A DNA stretch of 64,000 nt from Roseomonas populi (GCF_024594815.1 NZ_JANJOU010000004.1:1-64000); one strand, 5' to 3'; positions 17,858-27,248 are shown, numbered from the stretch's first letter. Made by a program: numbers and translations. The notes: generated from the sequence alone by a model not told the origin.

Positions 17858-18099
17858 TCCTGCTCCCATGCTCAGGGCAACCTATGATGGCCCGGTCTGC
17901 ATATTTCCCCAGCAATATGGTAAGAGCATGGTCGTCGGAAGGGCTCATTCCCGTGGAAGCCGCCCTGCTTCCACCTCATGCCCACGAAAAAGAGAGCCAA
18001 GACTTGCCGCTTTGGGCAGATTGGCCCCATATCCCGACTTCACGGCTCCGGGATTGCCCCGTTCCACTGGGCGAACCATAGCTATCAACGGGAGGGTGC

Positions 18100-18816
18100 A
18101 TGTCGGACCCCCGTCCGATCCTGATCGTGGACGACGACCCGGCGCTGCGCGCCACGCTGTCCGAGCAACTGGCTGTCGATGGCGAGTTCGCCCCGAGCGA
18201 GGCCGCCTCGAAGGCGGAGGCCGGCCAGATCCTGCTCGCCGACGGCTCGCGCTTCGATGCCGTGCTGCTGGACATTGGCCTGCCGGACGGCGACGGCCGC
18301 GACCTGTGCGCGGAACTGCGCCGTGCCGGCTTGAAGGTGCCGATCATCATGCTCACCGGCGCGGACGGGGAGCAGGATGTGGTGCGCGGGCTTGATTCGG
18401 GCGCGAACGACTACATCGCCAAGCCGTTCCGCATCATGGAGCTGCTGGCCCGCCTGCGCGCCCAGCTCCGCGGCTTCGACAACTCCGAGGACGCGGTCTT
18501 CGTCATCGGGCCCTACACCTTCCGCCCCTCGGCCAAGATGCTGCAGGACCCCGGCCGCAACCGCCGGATTCGCCTGACCGAGAAGGAATGCGCGATCCTG
18601 AAGTTCCTCTACCGCGCCGGTGGCCGGCCGGTGGGGCGCCAGATCCTGCTGAACGAGGTGTGGGGCTACAACGCCGCCGTCACCACCCATACGCTGGAGA
18701 CGCACATCTACCGTCTCCGCCAGAAGATCGAGCCGGACCCGGCGGCGGCCTCCCTCCTCCTCACGGAGGGCGGCGGCTACCGCCTGGATCCCCAGGCCGG
18801 CCGCGCCGCCGCCTGA
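18100..18816 (+). CDS. OmpR-family response regulator
   Basis: A 238-residue regulator. The receiver domain has the acidic pocket VDDDP at residues 10-14, phospho-acceptor D58 (LLDIGLPDGDG) and K108 (YIAKPFR). Residues 135-230 form a winged-helix DNA-binding domain (LTEKECAILKFLYR, then HTLETHIYRLRQKIE). GGGAGGG lies just upstream of the ATG. No kinase is on the same strand; a PhoR-like kinase converges from the other side of a strong terminator, so pairing with it is possible but not shown. Confidence 0.92.
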   Translation: MSDPRPILIVDDDPALRATLSEQLAVDGEFAPSEAASKAEAGQILLADGSRFDAVLLDIGLPDGDGRDLCAELRRAGLKVPIIMLTGADGEQDVVRGLDSGANDYIAKPFRIMELLARLRAQLRGFDNSEDAVFVIGPYTFRPSAKMLQDPGRNRRIRLTEKECAILKFLYRAGGRPVGRQILLNEVWGYNAAVTTHTLETHIYRLRQKIEPDPAAASLLLTEGGGYRLDPQAGRAAA

Positions 18817-18838
18817 GGCGGGGCATGATCGGGAACGG

Positions 18839-18871
18839 GAAGGGCCGGAGGGGATACCCCTCCGGCCCTTC
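18839..18871 (+). terminator. Perfect 15-bp hairpin after the response regulator
   Basis: GAAGGGCCGGAGGGG (18839-18853) pairs without mismatch with CCCCTCCGGCCCTTC (18857-18871) around ATA. It lies 23 bases after the response-regulator stop. The T-tract is weak (CTCACTTTCC). It probably ends transcription from both sides of this convergent junction. Confidence 0.8.
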
Positions 18872-19064
18872 TCACTTTCCGGCCCTGGCCGGGTTGACGG
18901 CCCGGGCGGGGCCCGGGGGCGGCGGGCCCCGCTTGCCCGCAGGGCCGGGATCAGAATCGGTCGGACCATTGTTGCTGCCCCTCTCTGGATGGGCGACTCA
19001 ACGGGGGACCGGCCGGGCGGTTGCCCCCGGGGAGGGAAGGCGGGAACCCCGTGTCGCCCGCGCC

Positions 19065-20408
19065 TCACCGCCCGGGCAGCCACACCCGCATCACCGTTCC
19101 CTGCCCCGGCGTGCTGTCGATCAGCAGCTGCCCGCGGTGGTGCCCTACGATGTGCTTCACGATGGCCAGGCCCAGCCCCGTGCCGCCGGCGGCGCGGCTG
19201 CGGCCGGCATCCACGCGGTAGAAGCGCTCGGTCAGGCGGGGGATGTGCTCCCGGGCGATGCCCGGCCCGTCATCGGCGACGCTGAGCATCACGCCCGGGG
19301 CCAGCCCGCCCTCCGGCACGGCCAGGTGGCGGACGGAAAGGCGCACCGTTCCGCCCTCCCGCCCGTGGCGCACCGCGTTCTCCAGCAGGTTGCGCAGCAC
19401 CTGGGCCAATTCCCCGGCATCGGCGGGCGTGGCGGTGGCGGGGCTCAGGTCCAGGGCCAGGTTCACGTTTCGGGCTGCCAGGATGGGGGCCATGGCGGCC
19501 GCTTCGTCCCGCGCCAGGGCGTCCAGCCGCGCCTCGCCCTCCGGTGCGCGGTGCTCGGCCATCTCGATCCGGGAGAGGCCGAGCAGGTCCTCGATCAGGC
19601 GCCGCATCCGCTCCGCCTGCGTGGCGATGATGCCGAGGAAGCGGGAATGCGCCTCCGGATCGTCCTTGGCCGGGCCCCGCAGCGTCTCCACGAAGCCGAT
19701 GATGGAGGCCAGCGGCGTGCGGAGCTCATGGCTGGCATTGGCCACGAAATCCGCCCGCATCCGCTCCGCCGCCCGTGCCTGGGTGCGGTCCGCCAGCACG
19801 AGCAGGAGGCAGCCGCCGTCGGAGAGTGGCGGGTCCAGCGGGACGGCGTGGATGGAGATGTCCCGCGACACGGGCAGGGGCAGCACCGCCTCCGCCGTCT
19901 GCGGCCCGCCCTCGGACAGGGCGGCGTCCACCGCGGTGGCGATGCGGGGGTGGCGCAGCAGGGCCGCCGTGTCGGCCACGCCGTCCGGCCCGGTGCCGAA
20001 GAAGCGGCGCGCGGCCGAGTTGGCGCGCAGCACCTGCCCGTCCTCTCCCATCACCAGCAGCGGGTCGGGCAGGGCCTCGATGATAGCGGCGTCGGTCCGG
20101 CGGAGCTGGCGCAGCATCGCCTCCCGCTCCGCCAGCCCGCGGGCGAGGCGGGCGGCGGATTCCGCCACCCGCGCGGCGGCCGGCAGGATCGGCGGGCGCG
20201 GCGGCACGGGCTTCCCCTCCGCCGCGGCGCGCAGGTCCGCCTCCAGCCCCGCCAGCGTGGTCAGCCAGGCCCAGCCGAAGAGGAGGGCGGCCACGAGGGT
20301 GACGAGGAGGGCGAGGAAGGCCGGCAGGGGCTCCGCCCAGCCGGCCAGGATGAGAACGAGCAGCGCCACCGAGGGCACGCCGCCCACCAGCGCCACGGCG
20401 CGCAGCAT
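19065..20408 (-). CDS. PhoR-like sensor histidine kinase
   Basis: A 447-residue kinase. Two N-terminal membrane segments (about residues 5-25 and 28-50), a PAS domain (IIEALPDPLLVMGEDGQVL from about 110), the H-box FVANASHELRTPL, and a HATPase domain (NLLENAVRHG, DDGPGI, GGTGLGLAIVKH). This order is that of PhoR, the phosphate-sensing partner of PhoB, but no phoB, pstSCAB or phoU is adjacent, so the signal is unproven. It starts 23 bases after an LpoA-like lipoprotein gene on the same strand. Sequence around 19070-19085 forms the C-terminus VMRVWLPGR. Confidence 0.88.
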   Translation of the reverse strand: MLRAVALVGGVPSVALLVLILAGWAEPLPAFLALLVTLVAALLFGWAWLTTLAGLEADLRAAAEGKPVPPRPPILPAAARVAESAARLARGLAEREAMLRQLRRTDAAIIEALPDPLLVMGEDGQVLRANSAARRFFGTGPDGVADTAALLRHPRIATAVDAALSEGGPQTAEAVLPLPVSRDISIHAVPLDPPLSDGGCLLLVLADRTQARAAERMRADFVANASHELRTPLASIIGFVETLRGPAKDDPEAHSRFLGIIATQAERMRRLIEDLLGLSRIEMAEHRAPEGEARLDALARDEAAAMAPILAARNVNLALDLSPATATPADAGELAQVLRNLLENAVRHGREGGTVRLSVRHLAVPEGGLAPGVMLSVADDGPGIAREHIPRLTERFYRVDAGRSRAAGGTGLGLAIVKHIVGHHRGQLLIDSTPGQGTVMRVWLPGR

Positions 20409-20431
20409 GGCGCGCCGGGAGAGGCGCGGGT

Positions 20432-21613
20432 TCAGGACCCGGCGGAGCCGGGCAGGATCGCGGGCTCAATCATCCGCGGCTCGGCCCCGGGGGTGAGGGC
20501 GTAGAGCGCCAGGGCGCGCTGCACCTGGCCGTTGGGCAGGAGACGGAAGGCGCCGTCGGCACCCTGCAGCGGCTCCCCGATCGGCAGCTGGGCCTGCGCC
20601 CGCGGATCGCCGCCCCGCATGCCGCGCAGGGCGGCGGTCGTGGCGTCGTAGGCGGTGGCGGCCAGGCGCGGCGGGCGTTCGCCGAAGGCGGCCTGGTAGC
20701 GGCTCTCAAAGCCGTTGCGCGACAGCGGGTCCGGCCCGGGCACCAAGGCCCCGCCCAGGGCGGGTTCCGCCGCCAGCGAAGCGTCATTCGCCCAGAGTAC
20801 CGTGCCGCCCAGGCGCAGCGGCGGAACGGGCAGTCCGGCGCCGGCCAGGGCCGCCGCCATCTCTCGCGCCTGTGCCCCGCTCTCCCCGAGGATGAGCAGG
20901 CCCAGCCCTTCCGACCCGGCCTGCTGCGCCACCATCCCCGCCGCCTGGGAGCGGGAGGCGCCATTGGGATAGGTGACGACGACGGGCGGCGGCAGCCCCG
21001 CCTCCCGCGTCGCGTTGCGGAGCGCGGCGGCGAGCTGGCGTGTGAAAGGACCTTCCGGCCCGGCGAGGCCGACGCGCTGGATCCCGGCCGTCTGTGCCGA
21101 GGCCAGCAGGCGCCGCACCTGCTGCGAAGGGGTGATGCCCGTCACCCACACGCCGTTGCCGCCCTGCTCCGCGTCGTTGGTGAAGGCGAGGACGGGCACG
21201 CTGGCGGCGCGGGCCTGCCCGGCGGCCGCGGCGGTCTCGGCGCCCGTCAGCGGGCCCACCACCACGCGCGCGCCGTCCGAGATGGCGTTGCGCACCGCCT
21301 CGGAGGCGCCGCCGGCGCTGCCCGTGGTGTCGCGCGGCACCAGCTCCACTCCCCGCACGCCCGAATCGAACAGGGCGAGGGTGGCGGCGTTCATCATGGC
21401 CGGGCCCAGCGCGCCCTGCGGGCCGGACATCGGCAGCAGCACAGCCACCTTTGCCATCGGCGCTTCCTGCGGCGCGGGGGCAGAGCCCAGGGTGGAGCCG
21501 CCGAAGAGCGAGCCGCCCGGGCGGCCGTAGAGGGCAGGGCGGGGTTGCGGGGCGCAGGCGGCCAGCGCCACAACGCCCATCAGCGCCGCGACGGTTCCGA
21601 GGCGGCGCGCCAT
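20432..21613 (-). CDS. LpoA-like penicillin-binding protein activator lipoprotein
   Basis: A 393-residue protein. ATG at 21613 gives a lipoprotein signal peptide (VAALMGVVALAACAP, Cys about residue 20); a longer frame upstream lacks one. The body is a type I periplasmic-binding fold of the Peripla_BP_6/LpoA group: KVAVLLPMSGPQGALGPAMMNAA cut here in parts, VVVGPLTGAETAAAAG and TNDAEQGGNGVWVTG. LpoA-like proteins activate peptidoglycan synthases from the outer membrane. It is divergent from rsmI, as in many proteobacteria where lpoA sits beside rsmI. Confidence 0.85.
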   Translation of the reverse strand: MARRLGTVAALMGVVALAACAPQPRPALYGRPGGSLFGGSTLGSAPAPQEAPMAKVAVLLPMSGPQGALGPAMMNAATLALFDSGVRGVELVPRDTTGSAGGASEAVRNAISDGARVVVGPLTGAETAAAAGQARAASVPVLAFTNDAEQGGNGVWVTGITPSQQVRRLLASAQTAGIQRVGLAGPEGPFTRQLAAALRNATREAGLPPPVVVTYPNGASRSQAAGMVAQQAGSEGLGLLILGESGAQAREMAAALAGAGLPVPPLRLGGTVLWANDASLAAEPALGGALVPGPDPLSRNGFESRYQAAFGERPPRLAATAYDATTAALRGMRGGDPRAQAQLPIGEPLQGADGAFRLLPNGQVQRALALYALTPGAEPRMIEPAILPGSAGS

Positions 21614-21636
21614 GGACGCAGCGCGGGGGTGGGCAC

Positions 21637-22581
21637 TTGCAGGGAGAGGAGGACGCGGGGCCGGAACCCGGCGAAACTGGCGAGGATGCACGCAGGGCCC
21701 CTTCGGCTGGCGGCGGCACGAAAACCGCCCTTGCACCGGGGTTATGGCTGGTCGCGACCCCCATCGGCAACCTGGGCGACCTCTCCTCCCGCGCGCTTGT
21801 GACCTTGCGCGCGGCGGACCTCGTCCTCTGCGAGGACACGCGGGTCACGGCGCCGCTGCTGGCGCGCCACGGCATCGGCACGCCGCTGCGCGCGCTGCAC
21901 GACCACAACGAGGCCGCCGAGGTTCCGAATCTGCTCGGGCGCCTGCGGGACGGCGCGCGGCTCGCCCTCGTCTCCGATGCCGGCACGCCGCTGGTGAGCG
22001 ACCCCGGCTACCGCTTGGCGCGCGCGGCGATGGAGGCGGGGCTGCATGTCTCCGCCGTGCCCGGCCCGAACGCGGCGGTGATGGCCCTCACCCTCTCCGG
22101 CCTGCCGCCGCTGCCCTTCCTGTTCAACGGCTTCCTGCCGCCGAAGGAGGGCGCGCGGCGCGACGCCATCGCCCGGCTGCGCGCGGCGGAAGGCGCGGGG
22201 CTTTCCGCCACGCTGGTGTTCTTCGAGGCGCCGCACCGGCTGGCCGAGTGCCTCGCCGCCCTGGCGGAGGGCTTCGGGGACCGCCCGGCGGCGGTGGCGC
22301 GGGAGCTGACGAAGCGCTTCGAGGAGGTGCGGCGCGATTCGCTGCCGGCACTCGCGGCCCACTACGCCGCGAACGCCGCGCGGGGCGAGATCGTGGTGGT
22401 GGTCGGCCCCGCGGAGGCGGATGCGCCGGGCGGGGCGGACGAGGTGGATGCCCGTCTGCGCGCGGCCCTGGCCGCCGGCGAATCGCTGCGCGACGCGGCG
22501 GCGATGGTGGCGGCCGCCACCGGCCTGCCGCGGCGGCAGGTCTATGCGCGGGCGCTGGAGATCGGGAGGGAAGGGGGCTGA
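21637..22581 (+). CDS. rsmI: 16S rRNA 2'-O-methyltransferase RsmI
   Basis: About 314 residues. RsmI methylates the 2'-OH of C1402 in 16S rRNA. The tetrapyrrole-methylase fold is clear: GLWLVATPIGNLGDLS, CEDTRVTAPLL, LVSDAGTPLVSDPG, SAVPGPNA and FFEAPHRLAECLAAL. No ATG is available in frame ahead of the core. TTG at 21637 is the first usable start and gives a 35-residue Glu/Gly-rich tail longer than usual. The gene is divergent from the LpoA-like gene with only 23 bases between starts, so the promoters must overlap the coding ends. Confidence 0.93.
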   Translation: MQGEEDAGPEPGETGEDARRAPSAGGGTKTALAPGLWLVATPIGNLGDLSSRALVTLRAADLVLCEDTRVTAPLLARHGIGTPLRALHDHNEAAEVPNLLGRLRDGARLALVSDAGTPLVSDPGYRLARAAMEAGLHVSAVPGPNAAVMALTLSGLPPLPFLFNGFLPPKEGARRDAIARLRAAEGAGLSATLVFFEAPHRLAECLAALAEGFGDRPAAVARELTKRFEEVRRDSLPALAAHYAANAARGEIVVVVGPAEADAPGGADEVDARLRAALAAGESLRDAAAMVAAATGLPRRQVYARALEIGREGG

Positions 22582-22641
22582 CCCGTTGCCACGCCTCCCG
22601 CCCCGCCCTACGCCGGGCACCACCTTGATGGAGCGGCAGGA

Positions 22642-23796
22642 TTGAGCGACGCGCCCCCCACGCCCGCGCTGCACGCGGGGCCCGCGCCCGCCGTGCTGGA
22701 CGTGCCGGTGATCCTCTTCGCCTTCAACCGCCCGGACTACCTCGACCGCGTCTGCGCCTCCCTTCTCCGGCAGCGGGGCGTCATCCTCGATCCTCGCCGG
22801 GTCTTCCTGCTCCAGGACGGCGCCGTCTCGCCCCGGACCGGCCTGCGCTACGCGGAGGACGCGCAGGTGGCGGCTTCCATTGCCGCCTTCCGCCGCCACT
22901 TCCCGCGCGGCCAGGTCGCGGCCGCCCCCCACAACCTCGGCATCGCCGCCAACATCCGCCGCGGCGAGGTGCTGGCTTTTGAGGCGCTGGGCGCGGAGCT
23001 GGCCTATTTCTTCGAGGACGACCTGGAGTTGGGCCCGGACTACCTGCGGATGATGGCGGAGCTGCGCGCGCTGGCGGAACGCGACCCGCGCATCGGCTAC
23101 TTCGCCGCCTATGGCGACCACCACATCGCCCCCACCGGCCCCTATGCCTGGCTGGTGCGGATGCAGCACAACTGGGGCTTCGGGCTGAAGCGGGATGCCT
23201 GGCGCCGCCTGCGCGACTTCATGGCGCCTTACGACCGAATCGTGGACGCGGCCGATTACGCCTACCGCGACCACCTCGCGATCTTCCGCTGGATGGAGGC
23301 CCTGCCGGTCTCCCGCCCCTTCTCCTCCCAGGACACGGCGAAGACGCTGGGCTGCGACGCGCTGGGGATCGCGCGCGTGATGAGCGAGGTCTGCTTTGCC
23401 CGCTACATCGGCGAGCGCGGCTCCTCCTTCGACGGGAGTGTGTTCCGCGACATGGGCTTCGAGGGCATGCAGTGGATGGAGGGCCCCGAGCACCACCTGG
23501 CCGATGGGGTGGAGGGCGCCGTTTCCCACATCATGGCCGAATCCCTGGCCATGCAGACGGAACACCGCCAGAAGCGCCTGGCCCGCTTCCTGGAGGAGCA
23601 GGGCAGGATCTGGATGGACCGGAACCGCCCCACCACGGCCGAGGAGGTAGGCTTCCTCTTCCGCATGCTGCTTGACCGCGTGCCGGAATCCGAAGCGGGG
23701 ACCGGCCTGGTCGGCCGCCCGCTGCACGAGGTGCGGCAGGCCCTGCTGACCAGCCGGGAGTTCCGCGGCCGCAACCCCTTGCCACGCGGGGAATGA
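22642..23796 (+). CDS. Glycosyltransferase with a DUF4214-like C-terminal segment
   Basis: A 384-residue protein with a GT-A-type core: PVILFAFNRPDYLDRV near residue 25 binds the nucleotide sugar, and FFEDDLELGPDYL near 130 is the acidic metal site. Residues 330-380 (EVGFLFRMLLDRVPES, then HEVRQALLTSREFRG) match the pattern of DUF4214, a short helical domain often attached to secreted or surface-sugar proteins. The TTG start has AGCGGCAGG just upstream. The sugar and acceptor are unknown. It follows rsmI on the same strand and precedes a repeat element. Confidence 0.8.
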   Translation: MSDAPPTPALHAGPAPAVLDVPVILFAFNRPDYLDRVCASLLRQRGVILDPRRVFLLQDGAVSPRTGLRYAEDAQVAASIAAFRRHFPRGQVAAAPHNLGIAANIRRGEVLAFEALGAELAYFFEDDLELGPDYLRMMAELRALAERDPRIGYFAAYGDHHIAPTGPYAWLVRMQHNWGFGLKRDAWRRLRDFMAPYDRIVDAADYAYRDHLAIFRWMEALPVSRPFSSQDTAKTLGCDALGIARVMSEVCFARYIGERGSSFDGSVFRDMGFEGMQWMEGPEHHLADGVEGAVSHIMAESLAMQTEHRQKRLARFLEEQGRIWMDRNRPTTAEEVGFLFRMLLDRVPESEAGTGLVGRPLHEVRQALLTSREFRGRNPLPRGE

Positions 23797-23810
23797 GGTC
23801 GGGCGCTGCT

Positions 23811-24030
23811 TGGACCCAGGGGGCTCTGCCTCCTGGCTCGGGCTGCCGCGAGACTGACGTGCGGCGAGGCGCTGGCGATCAGGCCCCGGTCCTGCCCTTC
23901 CAGTCGCCTCGGCTCTACCAGCCGAGGCGCACCGTCAGCGAAGCCCAGACCAACCCATAGAAAAAGATGATGGTGAGGGGTCCGGGGAGAGGAGGAATTC
24001 CTTCTTCCTCTCCCTGGCCACAGACCGCCA
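23811..24030 (-). repeat. Dispersed structured element, inverted copy
   Basis: This fills most of the 345-base gap before the molybdenum hydroxylase gene. In the minus direction it carries hairpin A at 23985-24014 (13 pairs including one G-U, GGAA tetraloop), linker B with CATCTTTTTCTATGGG, and hairpin C near 23920-23950 (GCCTCGGC pairs with GCCGAGGC). A separate gene-end hairpin, CCAGGGGGC-TCT-GCCTCCTGG, is at 23816-23836, 20 bases after the glycosyltransferase stop. GGGCTGCCGCG of module D follows at 23840. Confidence 0.75.
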
Positions 24031-24141
24031 CCCCAGGACAGGACCTGGAATGCGCGTGAGGGGGCTTCCGCACCGCAGTATCCCGGCCCAACTTGGGCCG
24101 AGGGCCGGGTATCCCGGCCGCATGCCCGACAGGACGCCTCC

Positions 24142-26463
24142 ATGAACGCTCCGATCGATCCCTCGCGGCTGAAGTTCGGCATCGGCCAGCCCGTTTCCCG
24201 CAAGGAGGACCCTGTGCTGCTGCGGGGCGAGGGCCGCTACAGCGACGATCTCTCCCTGCCCGGGCAGGCCCATGCGGTGATGGTCCGCAGCCCTTATGCC
24301 CACGGGGTCATCCGCGGGATCGAGGTGGCGGAGGCCCTGGCGATGCCGGGCGTGCTGGCGGTGATCACCGGGCGCGACCTGGAGGCGGCGGGGATCGGGC
24401 CCATGCCGGTGGGCATCACCCAGAAGAACCGCGACGGCTCGCCCGCCCGCACGGCGGTGCAGCCGGTGCTGACGACGGACAAGGTGCGCTTCGTCGGCGA
24501 CCCCGTGGCGATGGTGGTGGCGGAGACGGCGAAGGGCGCGCGGGACGCGGCGGAGGCCGTGGTGCTGGACATCGATCCCCTGCCTGCCGTGACGGAGGCG
24601 CGGGACGCGGCGGCGCCGGGTGCGCCGGAGCTCTACGACGCCGTTCCGGGGAACCTGGTCTCGGACTTTCACTACGGCGACGCGGCGGCGGTGGAGGCGG
24701 CCTTCGCGGGGGCCGCGCACGTCACGCGCATGGCGATCCGCAACAGCCGCGTCGTCGTCTCGCCGATGGAGCCGCGCTCCGCGCTCGCGACCTATGAGGA
24801 GGGCCGCTACGTCCTGCGCATGGGCAGCCAGGGCGTGTTCGGCATGCGCGGCAACATCGCCAAGGTCATGCACGTGGAGAACGAGGGGCTGCGCGTGCTG
24901 ACGGGCAATGTCGGCGGCTCCTTCGGCATGAAGTCCAGCGTCTATCCCGAATACCCCGCCCTGCTGCACGCGGCGAAGACGCTTGGCCGGCCGGTGAAGT
25001 GGACGGATTCCCGCAGCGAGAGCTTCCTGTCCGACAGCCACGGCCGCGACCACGACTTCGAGCTGTCGCTGGCGCTGGACGCGGAGGGGAACTTCCTCGC
25101 GCTGCGCGTGACGGGCTACGCCAATCTCGGCGCCTATCTCAGCAACGCCACCACGCTGCCCGCCACCATGAACACGGTGAAGAACGTCATCGGCGTGTAC
25201 CGCACGCCGCTGGTGGAGGTCGCCACCCGCTGCATGCTCACCAACACCACCCCCGTCGGCGCCTATCGCGGCGCCGGGCGGCCGGAGGGCAATCTCTACA
25301 TCGAGCGGCTGATCGACACCGCCGCGCGGGAGATGGGGATCGACCGGGTGGATCTGCGCCGGCGCAACCACATCCGCGCCGATCAGATCCCCTACAAGGC
25401 GCCGTCCGGCATGAATTACGACAGCGGCGACTTTCCCGCGATCCTGGAGGAGGCGCTGGCCGCCGCCGACTGGGACGGCTTTCCCGCCCGCCGCGCGGAG
25501 AGCCGGCGCCGCGGCAAGCTGCGGGGCATCGGCATCGGCCAGTACCTCGAGGTGACGGCGCCGCCAAACAAGGAGATGGGCGGCATCCGCTTCGACGAGG
25601 ACGGGAGCGTGACGATCATCACGGGCACGCTGGACTACGGCCAGGGCCACGCCTCGCCCTTCGCGCAGGTGCTGGTGGACCGCCTGGGCGTGCCCTTCGA
25701 CCGCATCCGGCTGGTGCAGGGCGACAGCGACCTGCTGATCGCCGGCGGCGGCACGGGCGGGTCGCGCTCCATGATGGCCAGCGGCCAGGCCATCGTTGCC
25801 GCCAGCACGCAGGTGATCGAGAAGGGCCGCCAACTCGCGGGCCAGGTGCTTGAGGCTTCGGCGGAGGATATCGAGTTCTCTGACGGCCGCTTCGCCATCG
25901 CGGGCACGGATCGCGGCATCAGCATCATGGAACTCGCCGTCGCCGCGCGCGGCATGGGCGAGAGCCTGGATGTCTCCACCACCGACCAGTACGAGGACAG
26001 CGCCTTCCCCAACGGTTGCCACGTGGCCGAGGTGGAAATCGACGAGGACACGGGTGAGACGGAGGTGGTGCGCTACACCACCGTCAACGACTTCGGCACC
26101 ATCGTGAATCCCATGCTCGTCGCGGGCCAGGCGCATGGCGGCATCGTGCAGGGCATCGGCCAGTGCCTGACGGAGCAGACGGCCTATAGCGAGGACGGCC
26201 AGCTCCTCTCCGGCTCCTACATGGATTACGGCCTGCCGCGCGCGGCGCACGCGCCCCTGTTCGGCTTCGCCAGCCACCCCGTGCCCGCGCGCACCAACGT
26301 GCTGGGCGCCAAGGGCTGCGGCGAGGCGGGTTGCGCCGGCGCCCTGCCCTCCGTCATGAACGCGATCGTGGACGCCCTGTCCGAGCGCGGCGTGACGCAT
26401 GTGGACATGCCCGCCACGCCCTCGAAGCTCTGGTCCATCCTGCACACGAAGGAAGCGGCATGA
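24142..26463 (+). CDS. Molybdenum hydroxylase large subunit (xanthine dehydrogenase family)
   Basis: A 773-residue molybdopterin-binding subunit of the xanthine dehydrogenase/CO dehydrogenase family. The active-site loop reads AYRGAGRPEGN, the form II pattern rather than the VAYRCSFR of true CO dehydrogenase, so it is not CoxL. GSFGMKSS, GQGHASPFAQ and GCGEAGCAGALP (catalytic Glu) are present. These enzymes hydroxylate aldehydes or aromatic heterocycles. The usual FAD and 2Fe-2S subunits are not adjacent. The stop overlaps the start of the next gene (ATGA). Confidence 0.92.
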   Translation: MNAPIDPSRLKFGIGQPVSRKEDPVLLRGEGRYSDDLSLPGQAHAVMVRSPYAHGVIRGIEVAEALAMPGVLAVITGRDLEAAGIGPMPVGITQKNRDGSPARTAVQPVLTTDKVRFVGDPVAMVVAETAKGARDAAEAVVLDIDPLPAVTEARDAAAPGAPELYDAVPGNLVSDFHYGDAAAVEAAFAGAAHVTRMAIRNSRVVVSPMEPRSALATYEEGRYVLRMGSQGVFGMRGNIAKVMHVENEGLRVLTGNVGGSFGMKSSVYPEYPALLHAAKTLGRPVKWTDSRSESFLSDSHGRDHDFELSLALDAEGNFLALRVTGYANLGAYLSNATTLPATMNTVKNVIGVYRTPLVEVATRCMLTNTTPVGAYRGAGRPEGNLYIERLIDTAAREMGIDRVDLRRRNHIRADQIPYKAPSGMNYDSGDFPAILEEALAAADWDGFPARRAESRRRGKLRGIGIGQYLEVTAPPNKEMGGIRFDEDGSVTIITGTLDYGQGHASPFAQVLVDRLGVPFDRIRLVQGDSDLLIAGGGTGGSRSMMASGQAIVAASTQVIEKGRQLAGQVLEASAEDIEFSDGRFAIAGTDRGISIMELAVAARGMGESLDVSTTDQYEDSAFPNGCHVAEVEIDEDTGETEVVRYTTVNDFGTIVNPMLVAGQAHGGIVQGIGQCLTEQTAYSEDGQLLSGSYMDYGLPRAAHAPLFGFASHPVPARTNVLGAKGCGEAGCAGALPSVMNAIVDALSERGVTHVDMPATPSKLWSILHTKEAA

Positions 26464-27215
26464 TCGTTCTCGTCACCGGTGCCACCGCGGGCTTCGGCGG
26501 GGCCATCGCCCGCCGCTTCGCGGGGGACGGCGCGCGCATCATCGCCGCCGGCCGCCGCGCGGAGCGGCTGGACGCGCTGCGGGACGAGCTGGGCGCGGAG
26601 AAGGTGCTGCCCCTGGTGCTGGACGTGCGCGACCGGGCGGCGGTGGAGAAGGCGATCGCCGGCCTTCCCGCCGAGTGGTCCGCCGTGGACGTGCTGGTGA
26701 ACAATGCCGGCCTCGCCCTCGGCCTGCAGCCCGCGCAGAAGGCGGACCTCGACGACTGGGACACGATGGTGGACACCAACGTGAAGGGGCTGATGTACCT
26801 GACCCACGCCGTGCTGCCGGGCATGGTGGAGCGTGGGCGTGGCCACATCGTCAACATCGGCTCCACGGCCGGCGAATGGCCCTATCCCGGCGGCAATGTC
26901 TACGGCGCCACCAAGGCCTTCGTGCGCCACTTCTCCCTCAACCTGCGCGCGGATCTCTTCGGCACGCCCGTGCGGGTGACGGACATCGAGCCCGGCCTCG
27001 TCGGCGGCACGGAGTTCAGCAACGTCCGCTTCCACGGCGACGATTCCCGCGCCGCCGCCGTGTACCAGGGCGCGGAGGCCCTGACGCCGGAGGACATCGC
27101 GGACGCGGTCCACTGGGTCGCCTCGCGCCCGGCGCGCGTGAACATCAACACGCTGCAGGTGATGCCGGTGGCGCAGAGCTTTGGGCCGCTGCGGGTTCAC
27201 AAGCCGGGCGCGTGA
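26460..27215 (+). CDS. YdfG-like SDR dehydrogenase
   Basis: A 251-residue classical SDR: MIVLVTGATAGFGGAIARRF, VNNAGLALG, catalytic Ser in NIGSTAG, YGATK, and PGLVGGTEFSNVRF. The last motif, with the VRFHGD extension, is typical of the YdfG group (3-hydroxy acid or malonic semialdehyde reductase, NADP-linked). Its ATG overlaps the preceding stop, so it is coupled to the molybdenum hydroxylase and may act on its product or substrate; that is inference. A strong hairpin follows. Confidence 0.9.
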   Translation: MIVLVTGATAGFGGAIARRFAGDGARIIAAGRRAERLDALRDELGAEKVLPLVLDVRDRAAVEKAIAGLPAEWSAVDVLVNNAGLALGLQPAQKADLDDWDTMVDTNVKGLMYLTHAVLPGMVERGRGHIVNIGSTAGEWPYPGGNVYGATKAFVRHFSLNLRADLFGTPVRVTDIEPGLVGGTEFSNVRFHGDDSRAAAVYQGAEALTPEDIADAVHWVASRPARVNINTLQVMPVAQSFGPLRVHKPGA

Positions 27216-27220
27216 TGCGT

Positions 27221-27248
27221 GCGGGGGAGGGGCGCCCCCTCTCCCCGC
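27221..27248 (+). terminator. Hairpin between convergent genes
   Basis: GCGGGG (27221-27226) pairs with CCCCGC (27243-27248), and inside it GGGG pairs with CCCC around a short loop. It lies six bases after the SDR stop and 27 before the end of the convergent cysteine hydrolase. No T-tract. Confidence 0.5.

Noticed and set aside
17858-18099. FMN riboswitch ahead of ribA.
   Set aside because: No RFN-type conserved blocks were seen in the leader or in the opposite orientation.
24142-26463. CO dehydrogenase large subunit (CoxL).
   Set aside because: The active-site loop is AYRGAGR, not VAYRCSFR, and CoxM/CoxS are absent.
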